This document shows, in pieces, positions 1-8,550 of a stretch of 21,173 nt of DNA. Position numbers and translations under genes: made by a program. The number at the start of each line of letters is the position of its first letter. The first letter of the stretch is position 1. The stretch covers positions 1-21,173 of the forward strand of contig JBOHWL010000221.1 of assembly GCA_050736615.1 (NCBI GenBank), read 5' to 3'. The stretch comes from JBOHWJ01 sp050736615 (GTDB lineage Bacteria > Desulfobacterota > Binatia > Binatales > Binataceae). The notes under the pieces are model-generated. The model made no database searches and was not told the origin of the DNA. It was given only the letters and a program-made list of their open reading frames with translations.

Positions 1-81
1 GGTTGTCATAAAAGTGGGTCAATGGAAAGAGCCTGGTGCCACACTGGCATTTCAGGCTACCCACGAGTGCGGGGCTTGCGC

Positions 82-99
82 GTGTCGCCGATGCGACAC
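82..99. repeat. Perfect short hairpin, 7-bp stem
   Basis: GTGTCGC (82-88) and GCGACAC (93-99) are exact reverse complements around the tetraloop CGAT. No T-run follows on either strand, so it is not a standard intrinsic terminator. It could be the end of an upstream transcription unit or part of a repeat array continuing left of the window. Confidence 0.5.
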
Positions 100-163
100 C
101 AGGCGTAACGCAGTGAAGCCGAGCAAGGCGAGTCCGCGAGCTGCGTTAAGGCTGATCTGGCCG

Positions 164-421
164 CTAGGGAAGCTCTGCACAAGTCTTATCTATCAGTCCG
201 AGCGCCGCGAGGAATCCCGGATCTTTTTGACTGTGCGGGCTTTTTATCGGGATTCTTCACTTCCTGAACCGCACCTCGCAGACTCGTTGTCCTGAACGCG
301 ACTCGCGGACTCGCTCGCTCGGCTCCGCTTCGCTCCGCCTGATGTGCTCGCTTCGCCTGCGGCTACGCTAATGGCGGACTCCGTTCAGAATGACAAATGG
401 GCTTGCGCAGAGCTTCCCTTG
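164..421. mobile_element. MITE-like element with 16-bp terminal inverted repeats (IS5-group-like ends)
   Basis: Left end GGAAGCTCTGCACAAG (168-183) and right end CTTGCGCAGAGCTTCC (402-417) are reverse complements with one mismatch. The left end is flanked by CTAG (164-167) and the right by CTTG (418-421), an imperfect 4-bp match that could be a decayed YTAR-type target duplication as used by IS5-group elements. The element is about 250 bp and encodes no transposase. Inside are an 8-bp inverted repeat (GAATCCCG 212-219 with CGGGATTC 248-255) and a second pair (CTGAACG about 292-298 with CGTTCAG about 382-388). The structure is seen directly; assignment to the IS5 family is inference from the shape of the ends and flanks. 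Confidence 0.55.
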
Positions 422-522
422 CGGAGAGAGTCATTGAGCCGCACCTGTTATCATAAATCGGACTTTGCTCTGAGATTCTGATTCGTTAAGAACTTCGGCG
501 TCGGGGAACCATTGCGCCACAT

Positions 523-527
523 GGAGG
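523..527 (+). promoter_or_regulatory. Ribosome binding site of the GH15 gene
   Basis: GGAGG sits 9 nt before the ATG at 537 and decides that start. Confidence 0.7.
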
Positions 528-536
528 TATCGGAAA

Positions 537-2351
537 ATGCCATATCAGCCGATCGAAAACTACGCGATTGTTGGAAACCTGCACACGGTCGCCTTAATCG
601 GCCAGAACGGATCCGTTGACTTCATGTGTTTTCCGCGTTTCGATTCGCCGGCGGTCTTCGCTGCCCTGCTCGACGAAGCCCGGGGCGGATTCTTTCGCAT
701 TGCCCCGATCCTCGGACGGGCCCGGCATAAGCAACTCTATTTGCCCGATTCCAACGTGCTGTTGACGCGCTTTCTGTCCGATGAGGGAGTTGCCGAAGTC
801 TCCGACTTCATGCCGATCGAAGAGAGCGGTGAAGCACATATCCTGGTACGGCGGGCCAGAACGGTCCGAGGTGAAATCCGATTCCGCATGATCTGCGCGC
901 CGCGATTCGATTACGCGCGCGCCCACCATAAGGTCGAACTGGAACGAGACGGTGCGTTATTCACTTCCGAAGGCAGCGATGGCACCGCATTGAGGCTCAG
1001 AACCACAATTCCGCTTCGGGTAGTGGGCGGTGACGCGACTGCGGAGTTTACCTTATCCGCCGGGCAGTGCGCGAATTTCGTGCTCGAAGCGGCCGCGGGA
1101 CAGAACGAATCACCAGCGGCCCTTCCGGAATTCGTGCCAGCATCGTTCAAAGCGACGGTCAATTATTGGCGGCGATGGGTAGCGCGCTCGACATACAGGG
1201 GGCGCTGGCGTGAGATGGTCAACCGCTCCGCTCTAGTCTTGAAGCTCCTGACTTCGCGCACGTACGGCTCAATGGTAGCTGGACCGACCTTTGGTCTACC
1301 CGAACATATTGGCGGTGTGCGCAATTGGGACTACCGCTACACCTGGATCCGCGACGCTTCCTTTTCACTCTACGCGCTCATGCGCCTGGGTTACACCGAC
1401 GAGGCCGCGGCGTTTATGCGCTGGCTCGAACAGCGCGTCGCCGAACTGGAGCCGGACGGCGCGCTGCAGGTGATCTATCGCATCGATGGACGCCATGATC
1501 TACCCGAGGAAATCCTGCCGCATCTCGAAGGCTACCGCCGGTCCACGCCCGTTCGCATCGGCAATGACGCGGTCGCGCAACTCCAACTGGATATTTACGG
1601 CGAGTTGATGGATTCGATTTATTTGTACAACAAGTACGGCCGGCCGATATCGTATGACGGTTGGTTGAATATCACGCGGATGATCGAATGGGTATGCCGG
1701 CATTGGCGCGACAAGGATGAGACCATCTGGGAATTCCGCACCGCCCGCGAAGAATATTTATTCTCACGCCTGATGTGCTGGGTCGCGCTGGATCGGGCCA
1801 TCCGGCTCGCCTGGAAACGATCGTTCCCCGCTCCTATCGCGCGTTGGCACGAAGTTCGTGACACGATCTATCGCGACATCATGGAGCATTTCTGGAATCC
1901 GGCGCGCGGTGCTTTCATTCAGCACAAGGGCTCCACCGCGGTTGACGCCTCGTGCTTGATCATGCCGTTGATGAGAATCATAAGTCCGGTGGACCCGCGC
2001 TGGCTTTCCACGATGCGAGTGCTCGAACAGGAACTACTCGACGATTCGCTGATGTTCCGCTACAAGACGGCTGACGGAATTCCCGGCGACGAAGGCACGT
2101 TCTGCATGTGCTCATTCTGGTACGTTGAGTGTCTATCTCGGTCGGGTGACGTGCGCCAAGCGCGGCTGATATTTGAAAAAATGCTTGGCTATGCCAATCA
2201 CGTGGGCCTCTACGGCGAGGAACTGGGACCGTCAGGCGAGCATTTGGGAAACTTCCCTCAGGCTTTTACGCATGTTTCTCTGATCAGCGCCGCCTTCGAG
2301 CTCGATCGCCGGCTCTTGAGTCATGCCGACAATGGCGGACTCGAGGCCTGA
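537..2351 (+). CDS. Glycoside hydrolase family 15 protein (glucoamylase/trehalase-like)
   Basis: Predicted cytoplasmic GH15 enzyme of 604 residues, the usual length for bacterial members, which hydrolyse alpha-linked glucose from oligosaccharides or trehalose. The N-terminal part carries the family's QPIENYAIVGN...GSVDFMCFPRFDSPA signature (residues 4-38, beta-sandwich domain). The (alpha/alpha)6 catalytic part has NWDYRYTWIRDASF from residue 263, FRTAREEYLFSRLMCWVALDR around residue 400, and the C-terminal GEELGPSGEHLGNFPQAFTH from about residue 559, which supplies the expected acidic catalytic region. No signal peptide is present. The start is supported by GGAGG 9 nt upstream. It stands alone on the + strand, facing the convergent PLD gene. 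Starch-type versus trehalose substrate cannot be decided from sequence. In this stress setting, turnover of trehalose or glycogen is a reasonable inference. Confidence 0.9.
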   Translation: MPYQPIENYAIVGNLHTVALIGQNGSVDFMCFPRFDSPAVFAALLDEARGGFFRIAPILGRARHKQLYLPDSNVLLTRFLSDEGVAEVSDFMPIEESGEAHILVRRARTVRGEIRFRMICAPRFDYARAHHKVELERDGALFTSEGSDGTALRLRTTIPLRVVGGDATAEFTLSAGQCANFVLEAAAGQNESPAALPEFVPASFKATVNYWRRWVARSTYRGRWREMVNRSALVLKLLTSRTYGSMVAGPTFGLPEHIGGVRNWDYRYTWIRDASFSLYALMRLGYTDEAAAFMRWLEQRVAELEPDGALQVIYRIDGRHDLPEEILPHLEGYRRSTPVRIGNDAVAQLQLDIYGELMDSIYLYNKYGRPISYDGWLNITRMIEWVCRHWRDKDETIWEFRTAREEYLFSRLMCWVALDRAIRLAWKRSFPAPIARWHEVRDTIYRDIMEHFWNPARGAFIQHKGSTAVDASCLIMPLMRIISPVDPRWLSTMRVLEQELLDDSLMFRYKTADGIPGDEGTFCMCSFWYVECLSRSGDVRQARLIFEKMLGYANHVGLYGEELGPSGEHLGNFPQAFTHVSLISAAFELDRRLLSHADNGGLEA

Positions 2352-2531
2352 CACACAAAAACGCGGCCATCCGTATGCGGAAGCTCTCAAAGCGAGGCCC
2401 TGATTACGGGGGCGAACCTGCGAGGCAAGGATTAGGTTGTTGCGGTTGAGCATAGAGGCGCGCTTAGTAAGCTGCTGGCTGGCAAGGATTCCACCGCCGA
2501 GAGTCGTTTTTTGAATACTTCGGAAGGCTTT
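2352..2531. other. Convergent intergenic gap without recognisable genes
   Basis: This 180-bp gap separates the tail-to-tail GH15 and PLD genes. A T6 run occurs at about 2507-2512, but I find no convincing GC-rich hairpin before it, so no terminator is called. Confidence 0.5.
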
Positions 2532-3986
2532 TCATTTCTTCTCACGGTGCAATCTGTACCCTCTATGAAGCAGCGCCATGCCGATCCATGCGAGAAGGAG
2601 CGCGAGCGGATAAGCTAGCAGGCGCGGCAAGAAGGCGAAGAGGATCGCCGACGCCAACAGCGCCCCGCCGACGCCTAGCATGATACGCGCTTCGATCGGT
2701 TCCAGTACGCGACGGTTGGTGAAAGCCGCGCCGAGAGTGTTGCCAACGCGAATCGCTCCTGCCGCGCCGCGCCCGGCACTTCCACGTCGAGCAATCAGAG
2801 CATGCGGGTGGGGCGGTTCGCCCAATGCAAGTAGCTTGTGTCTCGCATCCAGGACGATTTCCGTCGCATTGGCCAGATCCCGCAGATACATTTCTTTCAT
2901 CTCGCGCGCGAAGGAATCATCTTCAATCACGGCGTCCAACTCGCAGTTGCCGAACCAGCTTGCGACGTTCAGGTTGGTCGAACCCACGCGCGCCCAGTGG
3001 TCGTCGGCAACCGCCGTTTTGGCGTGAAGCATGGAGCCGTTCCACTCGAACACTCGAACTCCCGCTTCGAGGAGCGGCCGATAGCCAGCTCTCGACAAAG
3101 GTTTGAGTATCGGAATGTCGGTCGCGTTCGGCACCAGCAGTCGCACGTCAACGCCGTCCCTGGCCGCGGCTCTCAAGGATTGTACATAGGAGGTGGTGGC
3201 GGCGTAGTAAGCGTCGGTCAACCACAGCCGTTTGCGCGCCAGTGCCGCAACGAGCTCATCCAACCGAAGCATCCCAGCGGTGGCGGGCAAGCTCGCCACG
3301 ATTCGCACGTCCATGTTGCCCGCCGCGACCGTGAGGTGTTTGCCTGATAGTTCGGTCGCTGGAATCGGGTCGCCCATCATGGCCCAGATGTGCGCGAATG
3401 CCTGCTCTATTTCCGAGACTGCCGCGCCTCGCACTTCCACTCCAGTGTCACGCCACGGCTCGATATTCTTTTCGGGTTCACCGGCCCACATCCGTCCCAC
3501 GCACAGGCCTGTGATAAATCCCACGCGGCCGTCCACCACCAGCATCTTGCGATGATCGCGCGACAGCCAACCAAACGGACTGTCAAAGCGGGGAGGGTTA
3601 TAGCAACGCACCTCAACGCCGCCTGCCCGCAGGCGGTTCCAAAATCGCCGCGACGCCTTGCGGAACCCGCCCATCCAGTCGTAGATAAGCCGTATGCGCA
3701 CGCCCTCGCGCGCTTTGGCGATCAAGGCGTCGGCGAACTCTTGTCCCACATCATCTTCGTAAATGATGTAACTTTCGAAATGAACGTAATGCTCAGCCGC
3801 ATTAATAGCCTGGAGCCAGGCGGGATAATTCTCTTGTGCATCTTTCAGTAAGCGCACATGATTGTTCGCGACCAGCGCCGCGCCGGCGGCGCGCGACAAG
3901 GCACTGGTGGCGAGCGCGCGTAAAGCGCGCACATCCTGGCGATCGTCATACTTGGGTAGCACGGCAGCGCAAATTTTTATCTTCAA
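2532..3986 (-). CDS. Phospholipase D-family protein, cardiolipin-synthase-like, with C-terminal membrane hairpin
   Basis: A 484-residue PLD-superfamily protein with two HKD motifs: H145-R-K147-x4-D152 followed by GRVGFITG, and H321-A-K323-x4-D328 followed by an STN motif. Two-HKD proteins of this size typically transfer phosphatidyl groups, as in bacterial cardiolipin synthases. Unlike classical Cls, which has N-terminal membrane segments, this protein begins soluble and ends with two hydrophobic segments (about residues 434-475) and a basic tail. That suggests a C-terminally anchored enzyme with its catalytic part in the cytoplasm. The frame opens with TTG at 3986, with only a weak purine stretch upstream; a GTG nine codons in is an alternative. 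It is divergent from aceE and convergent with GH15. I see no sigma-54-type element in its upstream region. Cardiolipin synthesis versus another PLD activity is unresolved. Confidence 0.85.
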   Translation of the reverse strand: MKIKICAAVLPKYDDRQDVRALRALATSALSRAAGAALVANNHVRLLKDAQENYPAWLQAINAAEHYVHFESYIIYEDDVGQEFADALIAKAREGVRIRLIYDWMGGFRKASRRFWNRLRAGGVEVRCYNPPRFDSPFGWLSRDHRKMLVVDGRVGFITGLCVGRMWAGEPEKNIEPWRDTGVEVRGAAVSEIEQAFAHIWAMMGDPIPATELSGKHLTVAAGNMDVRIVASLPATAGMLRLDELVAALARKRLWLTDAYYAATTSYVQSLRAAARDGVDVRLLVPNATDIPILKPLSRAGYRPLLEAGVRVFEWNGSMLHAKTAVADDHWARVGSTNLNVASWFGNCELDAVIEDDSFAREMKEMYLRDLANATEIVLDARHKLLALGEPPHPHALIARRGSAGRGAAGAIRVGNTLGAAFTNRRVLEPIEARIMLGVGGALLASAILFAFLPRLLAYPLALLLAWIGMALLHRGYRLHREKK

Positions 3987-4199
3987 ACTCTAAATGTCAT
4001 ATTTGAGCGCCGCCGCGTCGATGACACGACGGAGACCTGAACACGAGAGGGTACATCAATCACGCGCCTTCAATTTGATAAAACCGCCATCACCAGTAGC
4101 TATCGGAGAATTCAAACCTGAGCAATGCCGTCACGGCGTACGCACGCCGCATCGTGGAAATATGATCAGCCGCGCGGTTGACCGCGCCGAGCCTGTTCT

Positions 4200-6938
4200 A
4201 TGGCACACACAAAGTATGACAGCTCTGAAAGTATCACAATTTCCGGGCAGCCTTTGAAATCAAATGGTGGGCCGGACGAGATGGAGGTGCGCGAAGATTT
4301 GGATCCGCTTGAAACCGCGGAGTGGATCGACTCGTTGGAGGCCGTGATCGGCGCTGAGGGGCCGAACCGAGCGCATTTTCTGCTCGAGAAGTTGATCGAC
4401 CTGGCACGCTCGCGCGGCGCGTATCTGCCACACAGCCGTAACACGCCGTATATCAACACCATCCCCGCGGCGTTGGAGCCGCATATGCCGGGCGATCCTG
4501 ACATCGAACATCGCATTCGCTCGATCATACGCTGGAACGCCGTTGCGATAATTCTGCGGGCGAACAGGGAATCCTCCGAGTTGGGCGGACATATCGCGAG
4601 CTTTCAGTCGGCGGCCACCCTTTACGAGATCGGCTTCTCTCATTTTTGGCGCTCACCCTCGGACAAACATGGCGGCGATCTCATCTACATTCAAGGCCAC
4701 TCGTCTCCCGGCATCTACGCGAGAGCGTTTGTTGAAGGCCGGCTTGGTGAGGAACAGTTATGCAATTTTCGGCAGGAGGTGGAAGGCAAAGGGTTGTCGT
4801 CGTACCCGCATCCGTGGCTCATGCCTGATTTCTGGCAGTTCCCGACCGTATCGATGGGACTTGGGCCCTTAATGGCGATTCATCAAGCACGATTCATGAA
4901 GTATTTGCACGGGCGCGGTATCGCGGATATGCGCAAGCGCAAGGTTTGGGCGTTCGTTGGTGATGGCGAAATGGACGAACCCGAAGCGCTGGGCGGAATC
5001 TCGTTGGCCGGCCGCGAGCGTCTCGACAATCTGATCCTGGTGATCAACTGCAATCTGCAGCGGCTGGATGGCCCCGTGCGCGGCAATGGCAAGATCATTC
5101 AGGAACTTGAAGGAATTTTCCGCGGAGCCGGCTGGAACGTCATCAAAGTGATTTGGGGCGCCAATTGGGATCCACTGCTGGCCAAAGACAAGAACGGCCT
5201 GTTGCTCAAACGCATGGAAGAGTGCGTCGATGGCGAATATCAGGCTTTCAAATCCAAGGGCGGGGGTTTCGCCCGTGAAAACTTTTTCGGCAAATATCCC
5301 GAGCTATTGGAAATGGTCGCGGAGATGAGTGATGAAGAAATCTGGCGGCTGCGGCGTGGCGGGCATGATGTGCACAAGGTGTACGCGGCCTATCTCACCG
5401 CCGTCGCTCATCGCGGCCAACCCACCGTGATTCTCGCCAAAACGGTTAAAGGGTATGGGATGGGTGACGCTGGCGAAGGGATGAACATCACTCATCAGCG
5501 GAAACAAATGGATCTCGCGGCGTTGAAGGTTTTCCGCGATCGATTTAACATTCCGATTCCCGACGACAAGATTGAGGAAGTTCCCTTCTATCGGCCACCT
5601 GAGGACAGTGTCGAGGCCAGATATATGAAGGAACGACGGACCGCGCTGGGAGGCAGCTTGCCCCGGCGGCGGCGCCGATCGGAATCGCTGGAAGTTCCGC
5701 CGTTAACCGCCTTTCAAACATTGCTCAACGGCACGGAAGGCCGCGAGATTTCGACCACAATGGCCTTCATCCGCGTTCTCAGTGCTCTGATTCGGGATAA
5801 AAAGGTCGGCCCGCGCGTGGTCCCAATCGTACCGGACGAGGCGCGTACCTTCGGAATGGAAGGTATGTTCCGTCAACTCGGAATATTTTCGCCGGCCGGT
5901 CAGGTCTACAAACCCGAGGATGCGGGGCAATTGATGTTTTACCGCGAACACGAGAAAGGACAGATTCTTCAGGAGGGAATCAACGAGGCCGGCGCGATGT
6001 CATCGTGGATCGCCGCCGCGACGTCATACAGCACGCACGATCAGCCGATGATACCGTTTTACATGTTTTATTCGATGTTCGGATTCCAACGTGTAGGCGA
6101 CCTCGCCTGGGCGGCCGGCGACGTTCGCTGCCGCGGGTTCCTTATTGGCGGCACCGCCGGACGCACCACGTTGAACGGCGAAGGACTACAGCATGCGGAC
6201 GGCCACAGCCACATTCTCGCCTCCACCATTCCCAATTGCCTCGCTTACGATCCGGCATATGCCTACGAATTGGCGGTGATCGTTCAGGAAGGGCTGCGGC
6301 GAATGCTTCAGGAGCAGGAGGATGTCTTTTATTACCTGACGGTCATGAATGAAAACTATGCGCAACCCGCGATGCCGGCGGAGGCGGCGCCGGGAATACT
6401 GAGAGGCATGTATCTGCTACAGGACGGCGGCGATGGCACAGCGCCGCGCGTGCAATTGCTCGGCTCGGGAACGATTCTGCGCGAGGTTATCGCCGCCGCC
6501 GATCTTCTCCGGGACGATTTTGGCGTCGTCTCCGACGTGTGGAGTGTCACCAGCTTCAACGAGCTACGGCGCGACGCGCTCGAGTGCGATCGATGGAACA
6601 TGTTGCACCCCACCGAGCCGCCACGCCAAAGTTATGTCGAAACCTGCCTCGCGCCGCGTGCGGGGCCGGTTATCGCCGCAACTGACTATATGAAAGTGTA
6701 CGCGGACCAGATCAGAGGATTCGCGGCGAAACGGTATATCGCGCTTGGCACGGACGGCTTTGGCCGCAGTGATTACCGCGCGCGCTTACGCAGGTTCTTT
6801 GAAGTGGACCGCCACTTCGTCGTGCTGGCGGCGCTCAAGGCCCTTGCCGATGAAGGTGAATTGTCGCCCGCAAAGGTGAAAGAGGCCATTGTCCGCTACG
6901 ATATAAATCCAGAGAAGCCATATCCGCCGCAAGGCTGA
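4200..6938 (+). CDS. aceE: Pyruvate dehydrogenase E1 component, homodimeric AceE type
   Basis: Thiamine-diphosphate-dependent E1 that decarboxylates pyruvate and passes the acetyl group to lipoyl-E2. At 912 residues it is slightly longer than the roughly 890 of proteobacterial AceE and is clearly the single-chain type. Signatures seen: YIQGHSSPGIYARAF (about residue 165), HPWLMPDFWQFPTVSMGLGP (about 203), the ThDP motif GDGEMDEPEALGG beginning at residue 254 and closing with NCNLQRLDGPVRGNGK, and DEARTFGMEGMFRQLG in the second half. The ATG at 4200 has little Shine-Dalgarno character, but the N-terminal ETAEWIDSLEAVI segment aligns with the family. E2 follows 20 nt downstream, so the two form an operon. 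No E3 gene or pdhR-type regulator is nearby, so this may be a second, accessory PDH copy relying on E3 from elsewhere in the genome. Confidence 0.95.
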   Translation: MAHTKYDSSESITISGQPLKSNGGPDEMEVREDLDPLETAEWIDSLEAVIGAEGPNRAHFLLEKLIDLARSRGAYLPHSRNTPYINTIPAALEPHMPGDPDIEHRIRSIIRWNAVAIILRANRESSELGGHIASFQSAATLYEIGFSHFWRSPSDKHGGDLIYIQGHSSPGIYARAFVEGRLGEEQLCNFRQEVEGKGLSSYPHPWLMPDFWQFPTVSMGLGPLMAIHQARFMKYLHGRGIADMRKRKVWAFVGDGEMDEPEALGGISLAGRERLDNLILVINCNLQRLDGPVRGNGKIIQELEGIFRGAGWNVIKVIWGANWDPLLAKDKNGLLLKRMEECVDGEYQAFKSKGGGFARENFFGKYPELLEMVAEMSDEEIWRLRRGGHDVHKVYAAYLTAVAHRGQPTVILAKTVKGYGMGDAGEGMNITHQRKQMDLAALKVFRDRFNIPIPDDKIEEVPFYRPPEDSVEARYMKERRTALGGSLPRRRRRSESLEVPPLTAFQTLLNGTEGREISTTMAFIRVLSALIRDKKVGPRVVPIVPDEARTFGMEGMFRQLGIFSPAGQVYKPEDAGQLMFYREHEKGQILQEGINEAGAMSSWIAAATSYSTHDQPMIPFYMFYSMFGFQRVGDLAWAAGDVRCRGFLIGGTAGRTTLNGEGLQHADGHSHILASTIPNCLAYDPAYAYELAVIVQEGLRRMLQEQEDVFYYLTVMNENYAQPAMPAEAAPGILRGMYLLQDGGDGTAPRVQLLGSGTILREVIAAADLLRDDFGVVSDVWSVTSFNELRRDALECDRWNMLHPTEPPRQSYVETCLAPRAGPVIAATDYMKVYADQIRGFAAKRYIALGTDGFGRSDYRARLRRFFEVDRHFVVLAALKALADEGELSPAKVKEAIVRYDINPEKPYPPQG

Positions 6939-6958
6939 ACATCCACGGAACGTTGACG

Positions 6959-8260
6959 ATGGCAGGATTGGTCGAAATCAGGATTCCCGATATCGGCGAC
7001 TTTAAGGATGTCCCGGTGATCGAAGTGATGGTCAAGACCGGCGACAAGGTTGAGATCGACGATCCGTTAATCACGCTGGAATCGGACAAGGCAATAATGG
7101 ATGTCCCAGCGCCACATGCGGGGGTGATCAAAGAGGTCAAAGTCAAGCTGGGCGACAAGGTTTCTGAAGGGTCGCCAATAGTTGTAATCGAGTCTGAAGA
7201 GGGCGCGGCCGTTGGAGAAAGGCCGCCCCCGGCGCAGCTCCATGACTCGCCGCCGCCGGACCAATCCGAGCCAACGCGTGTGTCGCCCGCGTTGGCGCGA
7301 ATGTCTGAAACGGCGATTCAACCGCCGCCCGCTGAAGCAACTGTCGCAAGAAAACCGCTTGCTAGCCCGCTGGCGCGTCGTTTCGCCCGGGAATTGGGCG
7401 TTGATATCAGTCGCGTTGAGGGAGGCGGCACCAGCGGCAGAATTCTGAAGGCGGATGTTCAGAAGTTCGTCAAAGGCGAGTTCGCGCGGTTGGCGGATGC
7501 GGCGGCAGGGAATCCTGGGGCGGCTTCATTGAGCTTGCCGCCCTGGCCCAAAGTGGATTTTGCTAAATTCGGTCCGGTCGAAGTGAAGCCGTTATCGCGG
7601 ATCAGAAAGCTTGCCGGATCGAATCTGGCGCGGAACTGGGTAATGATTCCGCATGTCACTCACTTTGACGAAGCCGATGTCACCGAACTTGAGGAGTTCC
7701 GGCGACAGCTTAACGAGGGGCGGGCTGCGGAAGGTGTGAAGTTAACCATTTTGGCATTCGTGCTGAAGGCGTGCGTCGCCGCGTTGGGGGAGTTTCCCGA
7801 ATTTAACGCATCGCTCGAGGGCGGCGGTCTTGTTCTGAAGAGATACTTTCATCTCGGTGTTGCGGTGGACACCGCGGATGGCCTGATTGTACCCGTGCTG
7901 CGTGACGCGGACCGCAAGGGGGTGCTGGAGATAGCGAACGAAATTGCCGAGTTATCCGCATCAGCACGGGCTGGCAAACTCAAAATAACCGATATTCAGG
8001 GCGGCAGCTTTACCGTGTCGAATCTTGGCGGTTTCGGGGGCACCGCTTTCACCCCAATTATCAATGCACCTGAGGTCGCGATTCTGGGACTTTCGACCGC
8101 GGCCCTCAAACCTGTATATCGCGACGGCGCGCTTGCGCCCCGCTTAATCATGCCGGTTTCACTGTCTTACGATCACCGCGTAATCGACGGGGCGATGGCG
8201 GCCCGATTTACCAGCTATCTTTGCGCGATACTGCGGGACCTGCGGCGCGCACTGTTGTGA
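6959..8260 (+). CDS. aceF: Dihydrolipoamide acyltransferase (PDH E2 component)
   Basis: E2 core of the pyruvate dehydrogenase complex, 433 residues from ATG 6959; an in-frame TTG two codons upstream at 6953 is possible. Order of domains: one lipoyl domain (about 1-78) with the lipoylated lysine in ESDKAIMDVPAP (K44); a Pro/Ala/Glu-rich linker; a peripheral subunit-binding domain (ASPLARRFARELGVDISRV, about 130-170); and a catalytic acyltransferase domain from about 205 ending with SYDHRVIDGAMAARF (H406, D410). E. coli AceF has three lipoyl domains, so this is the short, single-lipoyl form. It is the second gene of the aceE operon. Intact catalytic and lipoyl residues argue for function. The acyl substrate is inferred from the adjacent AceE. 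Confidence 0.93.
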   Translation: MAGLVEIRIPDIGDFKDVPVIEVMVKTGDKVEIDDPLITLESDKAIMDVPAPHAGVIKEVKVKLGDKVSEGSPIVVIESEEGAAVGERPPPAQLHDSPPPDQSEPTRVSPALARMSETAIQPPPAEATVARKPLASPLARRFARELGVDISRVEGGGTSGRILKADVQKFVKGEFARLADAAAGNPGAASLSLPPWPKVDFAKFGPVEVKPLSRIRKLAGSNLARNWVMIPHVTHFDEADVTELEEFRRQLNEGRAAEGVKLTILAFVLKACVAALGEFPEFNASLEGGGLVLKRYFHLGVAVDTADGLIVPVLRDADRKGVLEIANEIAELSASARAGKLKITDIQGGSFTVSNLGGFGGTAFTPIINAPEVAILGLSTAALKPVYRDGALAPRLIMPVSLSYDHRVIDGAMAARFTSYLCAILRDLRRALL

Positions 8261-8550
8261 ACCAAGAAGCGCCAGAATGCCGGCGCGGTTATTGAAAGCT
8301 GGCCTCGGACAACTCGCATCATGTTGCGATCCAGCGTCTCTACCGTGACGGCTTGGCCTTCGAGTCATCTTGCGCATCTTCGCCGATTGGTGAGAATCCC
8401 AGTGTCAGCCGACTATCATCAGAGATTTCGGCGCGGCGATTGTCCCTTCGCAAACCGCCGACGTGACCGCCCTCGTTCTCCCATCGTTCGAGATCGAACT
8501 TATCGCTTCGCACTTGCGGCACCTCTCTTTTGTGTCCCGCCGCCCGCTCA
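8261..8550. other. Convergent intergenic gap between E2 and usp
   Basis: This stretch of 290 bp shows no convincing gene; the frames that cross it continue antisense into usp or lack any family resemblance. A weak GCGCC/GGCGC inverted pair just after the E2 stop (about 8268-8287) has no proper T-run, so it is only a possible terminator remnant. Confidence 0.45.

Larger units (their letters stand above)
1..536. other. Gene-free leader region with palindromes and a MITE-like insert
   Basis: I see no credible gene before the GH15 start. The stretch holds a perfect 7-bp hairpin with a CGAT loop (82-99), a 7-bp inverted pair AACGCAG/CTGCGTT (107-113 and 141-147), and the MITE-like element at 164-421. 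Inside that element lie an imperfect direct repeat beginning CCTGAAC (about 263-286 and 291-313) and dense CTCG/CTTCG-type simple sequence. A reading frame of about 93 codons crosses this DNA, but its Cys/Arg-rich product covers the repeats and resembles no protein. The promoter of the GH15 gene must lie after about 421; I cannot identify -35/-10 boxes with confidence. Confidence 0.6.

Noticed and set aside
34..49. TGGTGCCACACTGGCA as a sigma-54 promoter for the GH15 gene
   Set aside because: Spacing fits, but both boxes are poor and it lies about 490 bp upstream, on the far side of the MITE.
4075..4110. TTGATA followed 17 nt later by AGCTAT as a sigma-70 promoter for aceE
   Set aside because: The -10 box is too far from consensus to support a call.
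3994..4257. 87-codon + strand frame before aceE
   Set aside because: It runs into the aceE coding start in another frame, lacks a ribosome site and family resemblance.
6434..6449. TGGCAC-type -24 match inside aceE, with similar ones in other genes
   Set aside because: GG to GC spacing is not 10 nt and the sites lie inside coding sequence; TGGCAC alone is frequent in this GC-rich DNA.
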